In this document: positions 57,118-64,000 of the stretch, piece by piece
How the letters are laid out: the number at the start of each line of letters is the position of its first letter
How positions within the stretch are numbered: position 1 is the stretch's first letter
Source of the DNA: Candidatus Saccharimonadota bacterium
GTDB taxonomy: Bacteria > Patescibacteriota > Saccharimonadia > Saccharimonadales > Saccharimonadaceae
Length of the DNA: 64,000 nt
NCBI GenBank assembly: GCA_028286285.1
Contig: JAQBRV010000001.1
Span: forward strand, 62,001-126,000
Reading direction: 5' to 3'
Notes under the pieces: generated by a model
Database searches by the model: none
What the model was told of the DNA's origin: nothing
Seen by the model: only the letters and a program-made list of their open reading frames with translations
Program-made: the position numbers and the translations under genes

Positions 57118-57404
57118 TAAGCGAATCTTCCTGCGATAAAGTTAGTTATTACAAATGCTACCATGATTACCACCAAACCCACAACCGAGTAAAGGATCGC
57201 TTCCTTGGCTCGCTTGATCTTGTCGGGTTGACCTTGGGAGATGCTGTAAAAAATACCAGCAATCACAATCACAATGATCGCCGCAGCACCCGCTGCAAAA
57301 TACACCGTGGAAAGAATCCCCGGCAAAAGCTCGTCGGCTTTTACTGCCGGTACGTTGATAGTGTCTGGATCGATGGTTACCGCAAGGGTAGTGAGGATGT
57401 TCAT
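57117..57404 (-). CDS. VirB2-like T4SS pilin, paralog 5 (short, divergent)
   Basis: 95 residues, shorter than the others and with no classical signal peptide, though the N-terminal NILTTLAVTIDPDTINVP could be a remnant. TM1 VYFAAGAAAIIVIVIAGIFY, loop SISQGQPDKIKRAKEA and TM2 ILYSVVGLVVIMVAFVITNF keep the G-x-x-Y...AK...G pattern of the family. Two bp separate its start from the stop of paralog 6. Confidence 0.82.
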   Translation of the reverse strand: MNILTTLAVTIDPDTINVPAVKADELLPGILSTVYFAAGAAAIIVIVIAGIFYSISQGQPDKIKRAKEAILYSVVGLVVIMVAFVITNFIAGRFA

Positions 57405-57406
57405 CC

Positions 57407-57847
57407 CTAAAATCCCCTGTTTATAAGGTTGACTATCGCTATCGAGAAAATCGATATTATAAGCCCAACTACAGCGTTCAGGATTATTTTGCGACCAGCC
57501 ACGATCTTATCAGGAGCACCTGCACCAGTAATATACTTAAAGCCGCCGTAGATGATAAACCCAACCGCGAGATACCCCACCAGCTGCAGTGCGATCTCGA
57601 TAATATTGAGAACGATCTTCCATATGAAATTGCTAAGTCCGCTATTTCCGGATCCCGGTGGCTTAATATTACAGTCGCCGTCCTGGAGACCCCTATACCA
57701 AGTTGGGAAGGTGAGAACGGTATTGGGGCAGTTGGCAGGTGGGCCTGCGGCATATGTGGTTGACGCAGTAGCTAAAACCATGGCAGACCCTCCGATCGAA
57801 CCTACTAACACCAAGGCCGCAAGCCATAGTCGGAGCGTTTTTATCAT
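57407..57847 (-). CDS. VirB2-like T4SS pilin, paralog 6 (divergent)
   Basis: 146 residues: signal peptide LAALVLVGSIGGSAMVLATA, a longer extracellular linker of about 45 residues with two Cys (NCPNTVLTFP and GDCNIKPPGSG), TM1 IIEIALQLVGYLAVGFIIYG, loop FKYITGAGAPDKIVAGRK and TM2 ILNAVVGLIISIFSIAIVNL. It resembles CPR proteins annotated as TrbC/VirB2-family. Overlaps the end of paralog 7 by ATGA. Confidence 0.82.
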   Translation of the reverse strand: MIKTLRLWLAALVLVGSIGGSAMVLATASTTYAAGPPANCPNTVLTFPTWYRGLQDGDCNIKPPGSGNSGLSNFIWKIVLNIIEIALQLVGYLAVGFIIYGGFKYITGAGAPDKIVAGRKIILNAVVGLIISIFSIAIVNLINRGF

Positions 57848-58455
57848 GAGAAGATTCCTCCTGGAACAATAAACTGCAGTAGAGCATACATGGCAATATA
57901 GGCCATCACCCCGATGACAACGTTGCGAATGATTTCTTTTGCCTGTTTCACTTGAGCCTCGTTATCACCAGCAGTTGTGTACATGATCGAGCCATAGACG
58001 ACACCACCGACCGCCGCAATGCCGATACCAGCGGTAAGGATGTTGATTGCCATTAATAGTAGCGCCCATACGCCGTTTTTTTCAAGATCACCACTGTTAT
58101 CAGCGTTACAGTTAATGATTGCGGTGTCAACTCCAGCACAACCACTGGCTGCCGGGGTTGGCTCACTGCCACCTTGCTCGGTAAGGTACGCCTCGAGTTC
58201 CGCTGGCGTTTTGTCATTCCAGTCCGAAAACTTCAATGTAATACCGGTGGCTCCGACTGCATACTCCCCGGTGTCGTCAATTGACTTTCTGCAGGTTTTT
58301 TCGGCGCCTGGACCCTGAACCCACGAACATACGGTGTCTTTGAATTCGGATTTTGTCATCGCAAATGAGGTTGCAGAGGGTAACAGAGACAGTACTGCCA
58401 TTAACATAAATGCAGATGTTACAATATACGTTTTTTGTTTTATTTTCATATTCAT
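57844..58455 (-). CDS. VirB2-like protein, paralog 7 (long N-terminal domain)
   Basis: 203 residues. A signal peptide (VTSAFMLMAVLSLLPSATSF) is followed by about 85 residues of soluble domain containing four cysteines (DTVCSWVQ, KTCRKS, SGCAG, INCNADN), then the two TM segments WALLLMAINILTAGIGIAAV and VVIGVMAYIAMYALLQFIVP around the loop MYTTAGDNEAQVKQAKEI. First gene of the pilin operon; the extra domain suggests a tip or adhesive subunit. TATAGA lies 5 nt before the ATG at 58455; the divergent promoter at 58531 serves the large VirB6-like gene. Confidence 0.8.
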   Translation of the reverse strand: MNMKIKQKTYIVTSAFMLMAVLSLLPSATSFAMTKSEFKDTVCSWVQGPGAEKTCRKSIDDTGEYAVGATGITLKFSDWNDKTPAELEAYLTEQGGSEPTPAASGCAGVDTAIINCNADNSGDLEKNGVWALLLMAINILTAGIGIAAVGGVVYGSIMYTTAGDNEAQVKQAKEIIRNVVIGVMAYIAMYALLQFIVPGGIFS

Positions 58456-58530
58456 ACCTATCTATAAAATACGATAAAAATTCAGTACGCGCAAGTACGA
58501 TATGGCTCACGCCAGAAACGATCTCAGACA

Positions 58531-58559
58531 TTGACTTTTCATCTGTAAGATGGTAATGT
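58531..58559 (+). promoter_or_regulatory. Promoter of the first VirB6-like gene
   Basis: TTGACT (58531-58536), 17-nt spacer, TAATGT (58554-58559), 10 nt before the ATG at 58570. Confidence 0.65.
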
Positions 58560-58569
58560 CGTAGGTGAT

Positions 58570-61188
58570 ATGTGGGAAGCGATTACTAGCCACCCGCGCG
58601 GTAGATTATCGACGCGGAAGTATCTTAGTTTTGCCACTGCCTTTCTTGTGGTGTGTTTTGCATACATTTTTGCCACCGCACCCACCACCCATGCAGCCGA
58701 CGCCCAGTGGGCTGGGAATGACATTTCTTATAATGGCAATACGTACAAAGGTCCCAAAAAAGCCGCTGACACCCCCTCGCTACATCTCCCTACTGGTTCG
58801 AACTACTATCTATTCGTTGATAATCCAGCTCCGGGTGCAGCTACCAAGAAGGCGTACGTCATTTACTTTGCCCCTGGCGTCGACCCTGGAAACGCCACGA
58901 CGGCACAGTACAGGACATACACCGTCTCGGCCACAGGTGAATATTCAGATCCATCAATTGACCAGGCCATAACATTTACCAGGGCCGAGGATACACCACC
59001 CGCAACGAGCGAGGGAACTAGCTCCTGCGAAATAGATCGGATCGGGTGGATCATTTGCCCGGTGACTGACTTCCTGGCCTGGGGGATGGATACACTCTAT
59101 AGCGCGCTCAGTGGATTTCTGGCTGTCCAACCACTTCAGTCTGGCAACAATAGCCTGTACCGCGCCTGGGAGGTGGGTCGCAACCTTGCGAACATTGCCT
59201 TCATCATCGGTTTCTTAGCGGTTATTTATTCGTACATAACCGGAGCAGGTCTGTCCAATTACAATATAAAAAAGATGATCCCACGCCTGATTATTGCCGC
59301 TATCCTGGTTAACATTTCCTATTGGGTCTGTGCCGTTGCCGTCGATGTATCCAACATCCTTGGCTACAGTGTGCAGGATCTGTTTATGAACCTGAGGGAG
59401 CAGGTTGTTGGCACCGAAACAAATAACAATTTCGACTGGACTGAAATTAGCGCCTACGTACTTTCCGGTGGAGCTATCGGAGCGGTTGGTCTACTCGCTG
59501 CGACCGGTGGCTCCGTCGTCTCTGGCATCTTCCTGCTACTCGGCGCCCTTGTAGTCGTACTATTTGCTGCATTCGTCGCAGTGGTCATCCTGGCGGCACG
59601 TCAGGCACTCATCACGGTGTTGATCATCGCAGCACCGTTAGCGTTTGTGGCGTATCTGCTACCGAATACAGAAAAGTGGTTTGAAAAGTGGCGGCAGGTA
59701 TTTATGACGATGCTTCTGTTGTTTCCTATATTCTCGGTTGTTTTCGGCGGTTCGCAGCTGGCTGGTGCTGCCATCATCCAAAATGCCGACAACCTCAGTG
59801 TTCTTATCCTGGGTATGGCTGTCCAGATCGCGCCACTTGTTATTACACCACTACTCATTAAGTTCAGTGGTGGTCTACTCGGCCAAATTGCCGGAATGGC
59901 TAACAACCGTAGCAAGGGTGTCGTCGACGGTGCGAAGAACTGGGCAAAGGGCAATGCCGAGCTTCATAAACAGAAGTCACTTGGTACACCAAATCGAAAA
60001 TATAATCGGGCAAACTTTGCACGACGTAGCGCCCAAGCCATGAACCGTGGCCGCTTAGCTCGAGAAGGAATGACAAAGAATTATCAGGCCGATGCCGAAA
60101 ACTTGTTTAACGATTCTGCCAAGGGTCACAAGCTGCACGAAGCCCATTACAACACCGATAAAGAAAAGCAGCGTGTCGAAAAGGCTGCCGAAGATCACTT
60201 GAGTAAGAAGATCCTCTCAGATCCAAACTTGCTCGAACGTGAGATGAAAGTAAGGCTCACTATCGACGAGGCAGAGGTCTCGGCAGCGCGACTCGACACT
60301 GTCCAGCAGGAACTGAAGGCGGGTCGCTGGGATGCATTTGGCTACGGCCCACAACAAGCACCCCTTATGGATATTGTCGGTCGCAACGAAGAGGCAGCAA
60401 GAGATCTTGCCCTCACTTCGATGCGCAAAGATATAGCCAAGCGTAGCCTCGACCAGACGCGCGCCGATGACCTGAAGGCAAATGTGCTCACTATAGATAA
60501 CAAGCCGCTCCTGGAGTACGCCGGGGGTATCCTTGGAGAGTCAGGGCAACTATCCGTTCTTGCAAATGCCAAAAAGACCGCATCTAAGTACTTTCTCGAT
60601 GACATCCAGAATATCCAAGACACCCTTGATTACAATGTCGCCAAAGATAATACTCAGCTTCACCAACGGTTCACAACCGCTCAAACAATGGCTCAGCGTG
60701 TAGCCTACGCGAATGCTATGTCACAGAATGGCGCGCCTGGTATTGGGGAGTTGAAGACAATCATTACCGAATACGAGACCAATCCGCACACGAGTCACGA
60801 GGATCTTACAGACTTCAAAGAACTGCTCGCGGGTAACTCCAATATAATGAGCGCCGGGAAGGATCTTGAATTCTGGCTTACGAAGGCTAAAGACCAAACT
60901 ACCAACACCGAACGTAGCTTCACTGATATCACTAGCGACCTCAAGACATGGACCAACCTTTCAGCAAATGCGTTTGCTGCTCAGAATGCTACTACTCATC
61001 ACGATGCCCTCACTCTCCTTTACGACAACGATAGGGATGCGTACCGACGTGTGATCGATATGGTTCGCAACAACCCAGCCGCCTTGGCTCAGGTCAAACA
61101 GGGTGTACGTGAGCGTTTCTCTATTTATAGCGATGATGAGGTGGAACACAACTCAAGCCTGCCCACACCAGGTACCAAGACAAGCTAG
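58570..61188 (+). CDS. Large VirB6/TrbL-like membrane protein
   Basis: Probable inner-membrane channel component of the secretion-like system. 872 residues: a signal peptide (TAFLVVCFAYIFATAPTTHA), an extracellular domain to about 150, then a core with at least six TM helices (about 155-440), including NIAFIIGFLAVIYSYITGAG, LIIAAILVNISYWVCAVAVD and VVVLFAAFVAVVILAARQAL, and a long charged cytoplasmic C-terminus of about 430 residues rich in helices. The segment around SNYNIKKMIPRLIIAAILVN is nearly repeated in the protein at 62485. Divergent from the pilin operon. Confidence 0.82.
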   Translation: MWEAITSHPRGRLSTRKYLSFATAFLVVCFAYIFATAPTTHAADAQWAGNDISYNGNTYKGPKKAADTPSLHLPTGSNYYLFVDNPAPGAATKKAYVIYFAPGVDPGNATTAQYRTYTVSATGEYSDPSIDQAITFTRAEDTPPATSEGTSSCEIDRIGWIICPVTDFLAWGMDTLYSALSGFLAVQPLQSGNNSLYRAWEVGRNLANIAFIIGFLAVIYSYITGAGLSNYNIKKMIPRLIIAAILVNISYWVCAVAVDVSNILGYSVQDLFMNLREQVVGTETNNNFDWTEISAYVLSGGAIGAVGLLAATGGSVVSGIFLLLGALVVVLFAAFVAVVILAARQALITVLIIAAPLAFVAYLLPNTEKWFEKWRQVFMTMLLLFPIFSVVFGGSQLAGAAIIQNADNLSVLILGMAVQIAPLVITPLLIKFSGGLLGQIAGMANNRSKGVVDGAKNWAKGNAELHKQKSLGTPNRKYNRANFARRSAQAMNRGRLAREGMTKNYQADAENLFNDSAKGHKLHEAHYNTDKEKQRVEKAAEDHLSKKILSDPNLLEREMKVRLTIDEAEVSAARLDTVQQELKAGRWDAFGYGPQQAPLMDIVGRNEEAARDLALTSMRKDIAKRSLDQTRADDLKANVLTIDNKPLLEYAGGILGESGQLSVLANAKKTASKYFLDDIQNIQDTLDYNVAKDNTQLHQRFTTAQTMAQRVAYANAMSQNGAPGIGELKTIITEYETNPHTSHEDLTDFKELLAGNSNIMSAGKDLEFWLTKAKDQTTNTERSFTDITSDLKTWTNLSANAFAAQNATTHHDALTLLYDNDRDAYRRVIDMVRNNPAALAQVKQGVRERFSIYSDDEVEHNSSLPTPGTKTS

Positions 61189-61257
61189 CTAGGGTAGCCT
61201 AGACTTTCCACAAAAGGTTGTATTTTTGTTTCAACCCTTGACACGAAAAGTAAGCAC

Positions 61258-61286
61258 TTGCATTTTTCATGCTTTTGGTGTATAGT
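61258..61286 (+). promoter_or_regulatory. Promoter of the 364-aa T4SS-associated gene
   Basis: TTGCAT (61258-61263), 17-nt spacer, TATAGT (61281-61286). The predicted leader of about 38 nt carries AAGGA 9 nt before the ATG. Confidence 0.7.
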
Positions 61287-61330
61287 ATTTACATAGCAAA
61301 TTAAATATGTCCACGTAAGGAACCTCCCAC

Positions 61331-62425
61331 ATGGCAACACAAGAACAAGACCCTAACGCTACGTCATCGAATACACCTGCGGTTGAGAAGACTCGCCATG
61401 CGGGTATTGATGGTCACGAATTGCCACTTATGGACTATGACAATACCTCCTTACAGGAAGCTACCGATACGCACTTCACCAGAGATGGAGAGCTTATCAT
61501 TCCAGAAAACCCCAGCGAAGGATTCGCAGAAAAACCACTTACCGCTGAAGAGCAAGAGCATCTTGAACAGTGGCGCAAAAAGCAAGCGAAAAGAAACATG
61601 CAGCCGACAAGAAACAAGAAGGGCGCAGTGGTTGCCATAGGATCGCTCGTTGCAGGTGTTGTCTTTGGCGGAGGCGCCCTCGTCTATAAAATGACTGGGG
61701 ACAATAATAATACCGAGCCGCAGGCAAGGTCAACCGCGGGTGCCCCCACTACAGTCGGCAGCAACCCATCCGCCCCGATAGAATCGACTCCATCGGAAGT
61801 AGTTAATAGCCCAAGCCAAACGCCTGAATATACTGGTGGAATAACGGATGAATATGTTGAGTCCGTAAACAGAGATCCGTCAGATGAAGTTATCGCATAC
61901 TCTCTAGAGCCCGTTACGACTGATAAATTCTCCGAGAGGGAAGCTGTAACACGTCTTCTAAACGACTGGAAGATTTACTGGCTAAGCGGCGAGACAAGCC
62001 AGTCTAGTGATATATCACAAAAAGAAACTCCTGAATCGATTGCAATCGGTGAACAAGAACTAAATAATTTGTTTGGTTCTGAAGACGTGCGCGATGAAAG
62101 TAATCTACTATGGGAATGGATGACCGGAACACGCGAATATCTTACCGCAAATTTGGGATTTTTTAAAGTAGAGTACGGCTACCCAGAAGACGGAACTTTT
62201 AATAGTAGTTTTGATATCCTCTCCGAGAAATCACTCTATGACGGTCAGGTAGAATTTTTAGTTCGTAACGATTGGACAAGCAACATGGCTGACCTCGATC
62301 CGAGTATTGCAACTCAAGATACAGATGCTGATCATTTTAGTACAGATCGATATATTACAATCGGTGAATTTAACGGCCAATACCATATCACGAAAATTCA
62401 GTCGCGTGCCGTTGTAGATCAATAA
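61331..62425 (+). CDS. Single-pass membrane protein of the secretion-like locus, 364 aa
   Basis: Not recognised as a named family. The first ~95 residues are cytoplasmic, acidic then basic (EQWRKKQAKRNMQPTRNKKG), followed by one TM helix (AVVAIGSLVAGVVFGGGALV, about 98-120), a Ser/Thr/Pro/Asn-rich spacer to about 200 and a C-terminal extracytoplasmic domain (EYGYPEDGTFNSSFDILSEK). The topology, one TM with a periplasmic-type domain, is like VirB8, but no sequence motif proves it. Lies between two VirB6-like genes with its own promoter. Confidence 0.75.
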   Translation: MATQEQDPNATSSNTPAVEKTRHAGIDGHELPLMDYDNTSLQEATDTHFTRDGELIIPENPSEGFAEKPLTAEEQEHLEQWRKKQAKRNMQPTRNKKGAVVAIGSLVAGVVFGGGALVYKMTGDNNNTEPQARSTAGAPTTVGSNPSAPIESTPSEVVNSPSQTPEYTGGITDEYVESVNRDPSDEVIAYSLEPVTTDKFSEREAVTRLLNDWKIYWLSGETSQSSDISQKETPESIAIGEQELNNLFGSEDVRDESNLLWEWMTGTREYLTANLGFFKVEYGYPEDGTFNSSFDILSEKSLYDGQVEFLVRNDWTSNMADLDPSIATQDTDADHFSTDRYITIGEFNGQYHITKIQSRAVVDQ

Positions 62426-62472
62426 AATATCTACACAATTTAGTTTATCGATATACCGCTAATGTTTTGCTG

Positions 62473-62478
62473 TATAAT
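62473..62478 (+). promoter_or_regulatory. -10 element of the second VirB6-like gene, leaderless geometry
   Basis: TATAAT with exactly 6 nt to the ATG at 62485. Confidence 0.65.
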
Positions 62479-62484
62479 GTAGCC

Positions 62485-64000
62485 ATGACGCGGCACTTAC
62501 GTAACTCTTTAAAATTGACTATATGTATTCTTGCTCTCAGTATCTTAGCGTCCTTATTCATAATAAAAACCGACGCATTTGCCGATAATCAGAATGGGCC
62601 GTTCGTTTCTCAGCCTCGTCGCGATAGAGTGGTGGACTACCAACAGTTGACGTATACTCTGGCATGCTTGCCCACCACCACCATGGCCACCGCCCCCGAG
62701 TTCGTACCCCCTGCAGACTACGGAAAACTTGGACAAGATATGGCACTAGCCTCAAACGGTCAACTTAAGAATAGGCACGTGATTGATCAGAGCGTGTTCG
62801 GCGCCGTAACCTCGAGGGGCGCCATGTTTCCAAACGAAATATTGACATGCGATCAAGAAAAAAACTATGGTTTCAGGTGGGCATTCGATGAGTTTGGTAG
62901 AGGTGATATGGTCGACTTTTTCTGTAGTCTACCTGGTGTATACAATATGACTACCGGGGGAAGAGGGAAGACGGTCGCCGGCGGGTCAAATAAGGATTCT
63001 TGCAAATCGGGGGGAAACTTTAGTGACAGTTACTACGTCGTTGCAAAGAACCACAATCTGCGCACAGAGGCTAAAGCTGAGTTTGCTAAGTCCGATCGTG
63101 GAAGAATCGCTGGCACGGCACTGACGAACCCCGATAAGTATCTCCAATACTGGCTCACTTTTAGTAACGTATGTAAGGCTCAACTAACGACAAAGTACCC
63201 CACTAACAGTGATCCAGCCGCAAGTGATGGTTCATTATATAAAGTAACTGTTGTTAACCAGAACGGCGATATCGTATACTACCTCGGCAATACAGGAGGT
63301 CAGCCTACAAAGAATCTCGGTGTAATCTTGGATGCGAATCACAGCACTCCAGACATTACGTGCGGGCAACTTGCCGATGGTCTGAAGCAGTATGCCCCAG
63401 CATACTCAGCATACTTAAAGGGTCCTGGAAAGAATGATCCCGGGGTAAGCGGAACTGGTATACCGGAAATAGCTATTGAAGACGAGAACAAGAGTGGTGG
63501 AACTACCGGGTGTGGCGTTGAGGGTGTAGGTTGGCTAGTTTGTCCAGTCATGAAATTTCTTGGTGAAATGAATGATGCAGCGTTTGGCTTCTTAGCGAAT
63601 AGTTTCCTGGAAACAAAAGTAGATTACTTAAAGGTTGGTGGCGACACCTATAACGCCTGGTCTCTAATGCGAAATATAGCAAACGTGGCATTTGTAATCG
63701 GGTTCTTAGTTCTAATCTATTCCCAGATAACTGGAGCAGGAATTTCCAACTACGGAATAAAAAAGCTGATACCCAAACTGATCATTTCTGCAATATTGGT
63801 CAACGTATCATTCTTTGTGTGTCAAATTGCGGTAGACCTAAGCAATATCCTTGGATATTCAATAAAGAGTCTTTTCGATTCATTCGGAGGAATGATACAG
63901 GTGGGAGCCACCACGGATGACGTTACTAATAATGGATTTCAGACGGCTGGACTGATCGCGATAATTATTGCGAGTGGAGCAATCTTACTCATGGCTTTAA
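62485..64000 (+). CDS. Second VirB6-like membrane protein (3' end beyond window)
   Basis: 505 codons visible, no stop before the window edge. A signal peptide or TM (LTICILALSILASLFIIKTD) is followed by a large extracytoplasmic domain of about 320 residues with many Cys, then GVGWLVCPVMKFLGEMND, which mirrors IGWIICPVTDFLAWGMD of the 58570 gene, and TM segments NVAFVIGFLVLIYSQITGAG and LIISAILVNVSFFVCQIAVD. The paralogy over the TM core is clear from the shared NYxIKKxIPxLIIxAILVN. Extra Cys-rich ectodomain suggests a distinct role from the first copy. Confidence 0.82.
   Translation, partial: MTRHLRNSLKLTICILALSILASLFIIKTDAFADNQNGPFVSQPRRDRVVDYQQLTYTLACLPTTTMATAPEFVPPADYGKLGQDMALASNGQLKNRHVIDQSVFGAVTSRGAMFPNEILTCDQEKNYGFRWAFDEFGRGDMVDFFCSLPGVYNMTTGGRGKTVAGGSNKDSCKSGGNFSDSYYVVAKNHNLRTEAKAEFAKSDRGRIAGTALTNPDKYLQYWLTFSNVCKAQLTTKYPTNSDPAASDGSLYKVTVVNQNGDIVYYLGNTGGQPTKNLGVILDANHSTPDITCGQLADGLKQYAPAYSAYLKGPGKNDPGVSGTGIPEIAIEDENKSGGTTGCGVEGVGWLVCPVMKFLGEMNDAAFGFLANSFLETKVDYLKVGGDTYNAWSLMRNIANVAFVIGFLVLIYSQITGAGISNYGIKKLIPKLIISAILVNVSFFVCQIAVDLSNILGYSIKSLFDSFGGMIQVGATTDDVTNNGFQTAGLIAIIIASGAILLMAL

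Noticed and set aside
1-64000. Recoded UGA (as in some CPR lineages)
   Set aside because: TGA ends many well-placed genes at the expected protein length (e.g. truB, the HAD gene, the ABC ATPase) and no core gene has an in-frame TGA, so the code is standard.
1-64000. CRISPR arrays, IS elements, rRNA genes
   Set aside because: No regularly spaced repeats, transposase or rRNA sequence was seen on either strand.

Overview
The window reads as chromosomal DNA of a Patescibacteria (CPR) bacterium, most likely a Saccharibacteria (TM7) relative. The evidence is small tightly packed genes, a standard genetic code (TGA ends many genes), a cluster of VirB2-like 'T4SS pilin' paralogs of the kind common in this group, and several enzymes that have lost conserved cysteines. 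This placement is inference from gene content; no 16S rRNA or ribosomal protein phylogeny was available.

Layout. 1-7 kb: uracil-DNA glycosylase (cut by the window edge), PNPase, a PgeF-like protein, an ABC exporter, rpsO and truB. 7-21 kb: a PIG-L deacetylase, a DHH-like pseudoenzyme, rpsT, holA, mutM, a HAD phosphatase, a NUDIX hydrolase, polA, a P-loop kinase, and the dnaG-rpoD pair. 21-30 kb: orn, msrB, mscL, argS and pyrG, interspersed with orphan genes, several with strong Shine-Dalgarno sites and GC-rich hairpins, plus a type IV prepilin and an apparent small insertion behind mntH. 30-35 kb: a ribonucleotide reductase locus (nrdA, a 57-aa gene, nrdB) followed by the Mn transporter mntH. 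35-49 kb: tRNA-Ser, a MacB-like ABC pair, a sugar-phosphate isomerase, groEL/groES under a perfect CIRCE operator, a lone phosphohexomutase domain, murE, tsaD, a FemX-like ligase, valS, rlmH and a HIT protein. 49-55 kb: membrane proteins, three more tRNA-Ser genes and a tRNA-Arg(GCG), several stem-loop rich intergenic stretches, comF and hsp20. 53-64 kb: a type IV secretion-like locus with seven VirB2-like pilin genes and two large VirB6-like membrane proteins (the second runs off the window).

How the genes work together. The RNR locus is the most coherent story: NrdB has Phe at the radical Tyr position (class Ic-like, Mn/Fe in Chlamydia), mntH lies just downstream, the catalytic NrdA lacks the usual C-terminal Cys pair, and a separate 57-aa gene between nrdA and nrdB ends in MCEGCQ, exactly what an NrdA tail looks like. 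NrdR-like boxes sit inside the nrdA promoter. DNA maintenance genes (dnaG, holA, polA, mutM, UDG) are present, but DnaG has lost its four zinc ligands and UDG three of its four Fe-S cysteines.

Expression style. Many genes have a good -10 hexamer ending exactly 6 or 7 nt before ATG and no Shine-Dalgarno site, which predicts leaderless mRNAs. Ribosomal protein, chaperone and operon-internal genes, and a set of orphan genes, instead carry clear Shine-Dalgarno sites.
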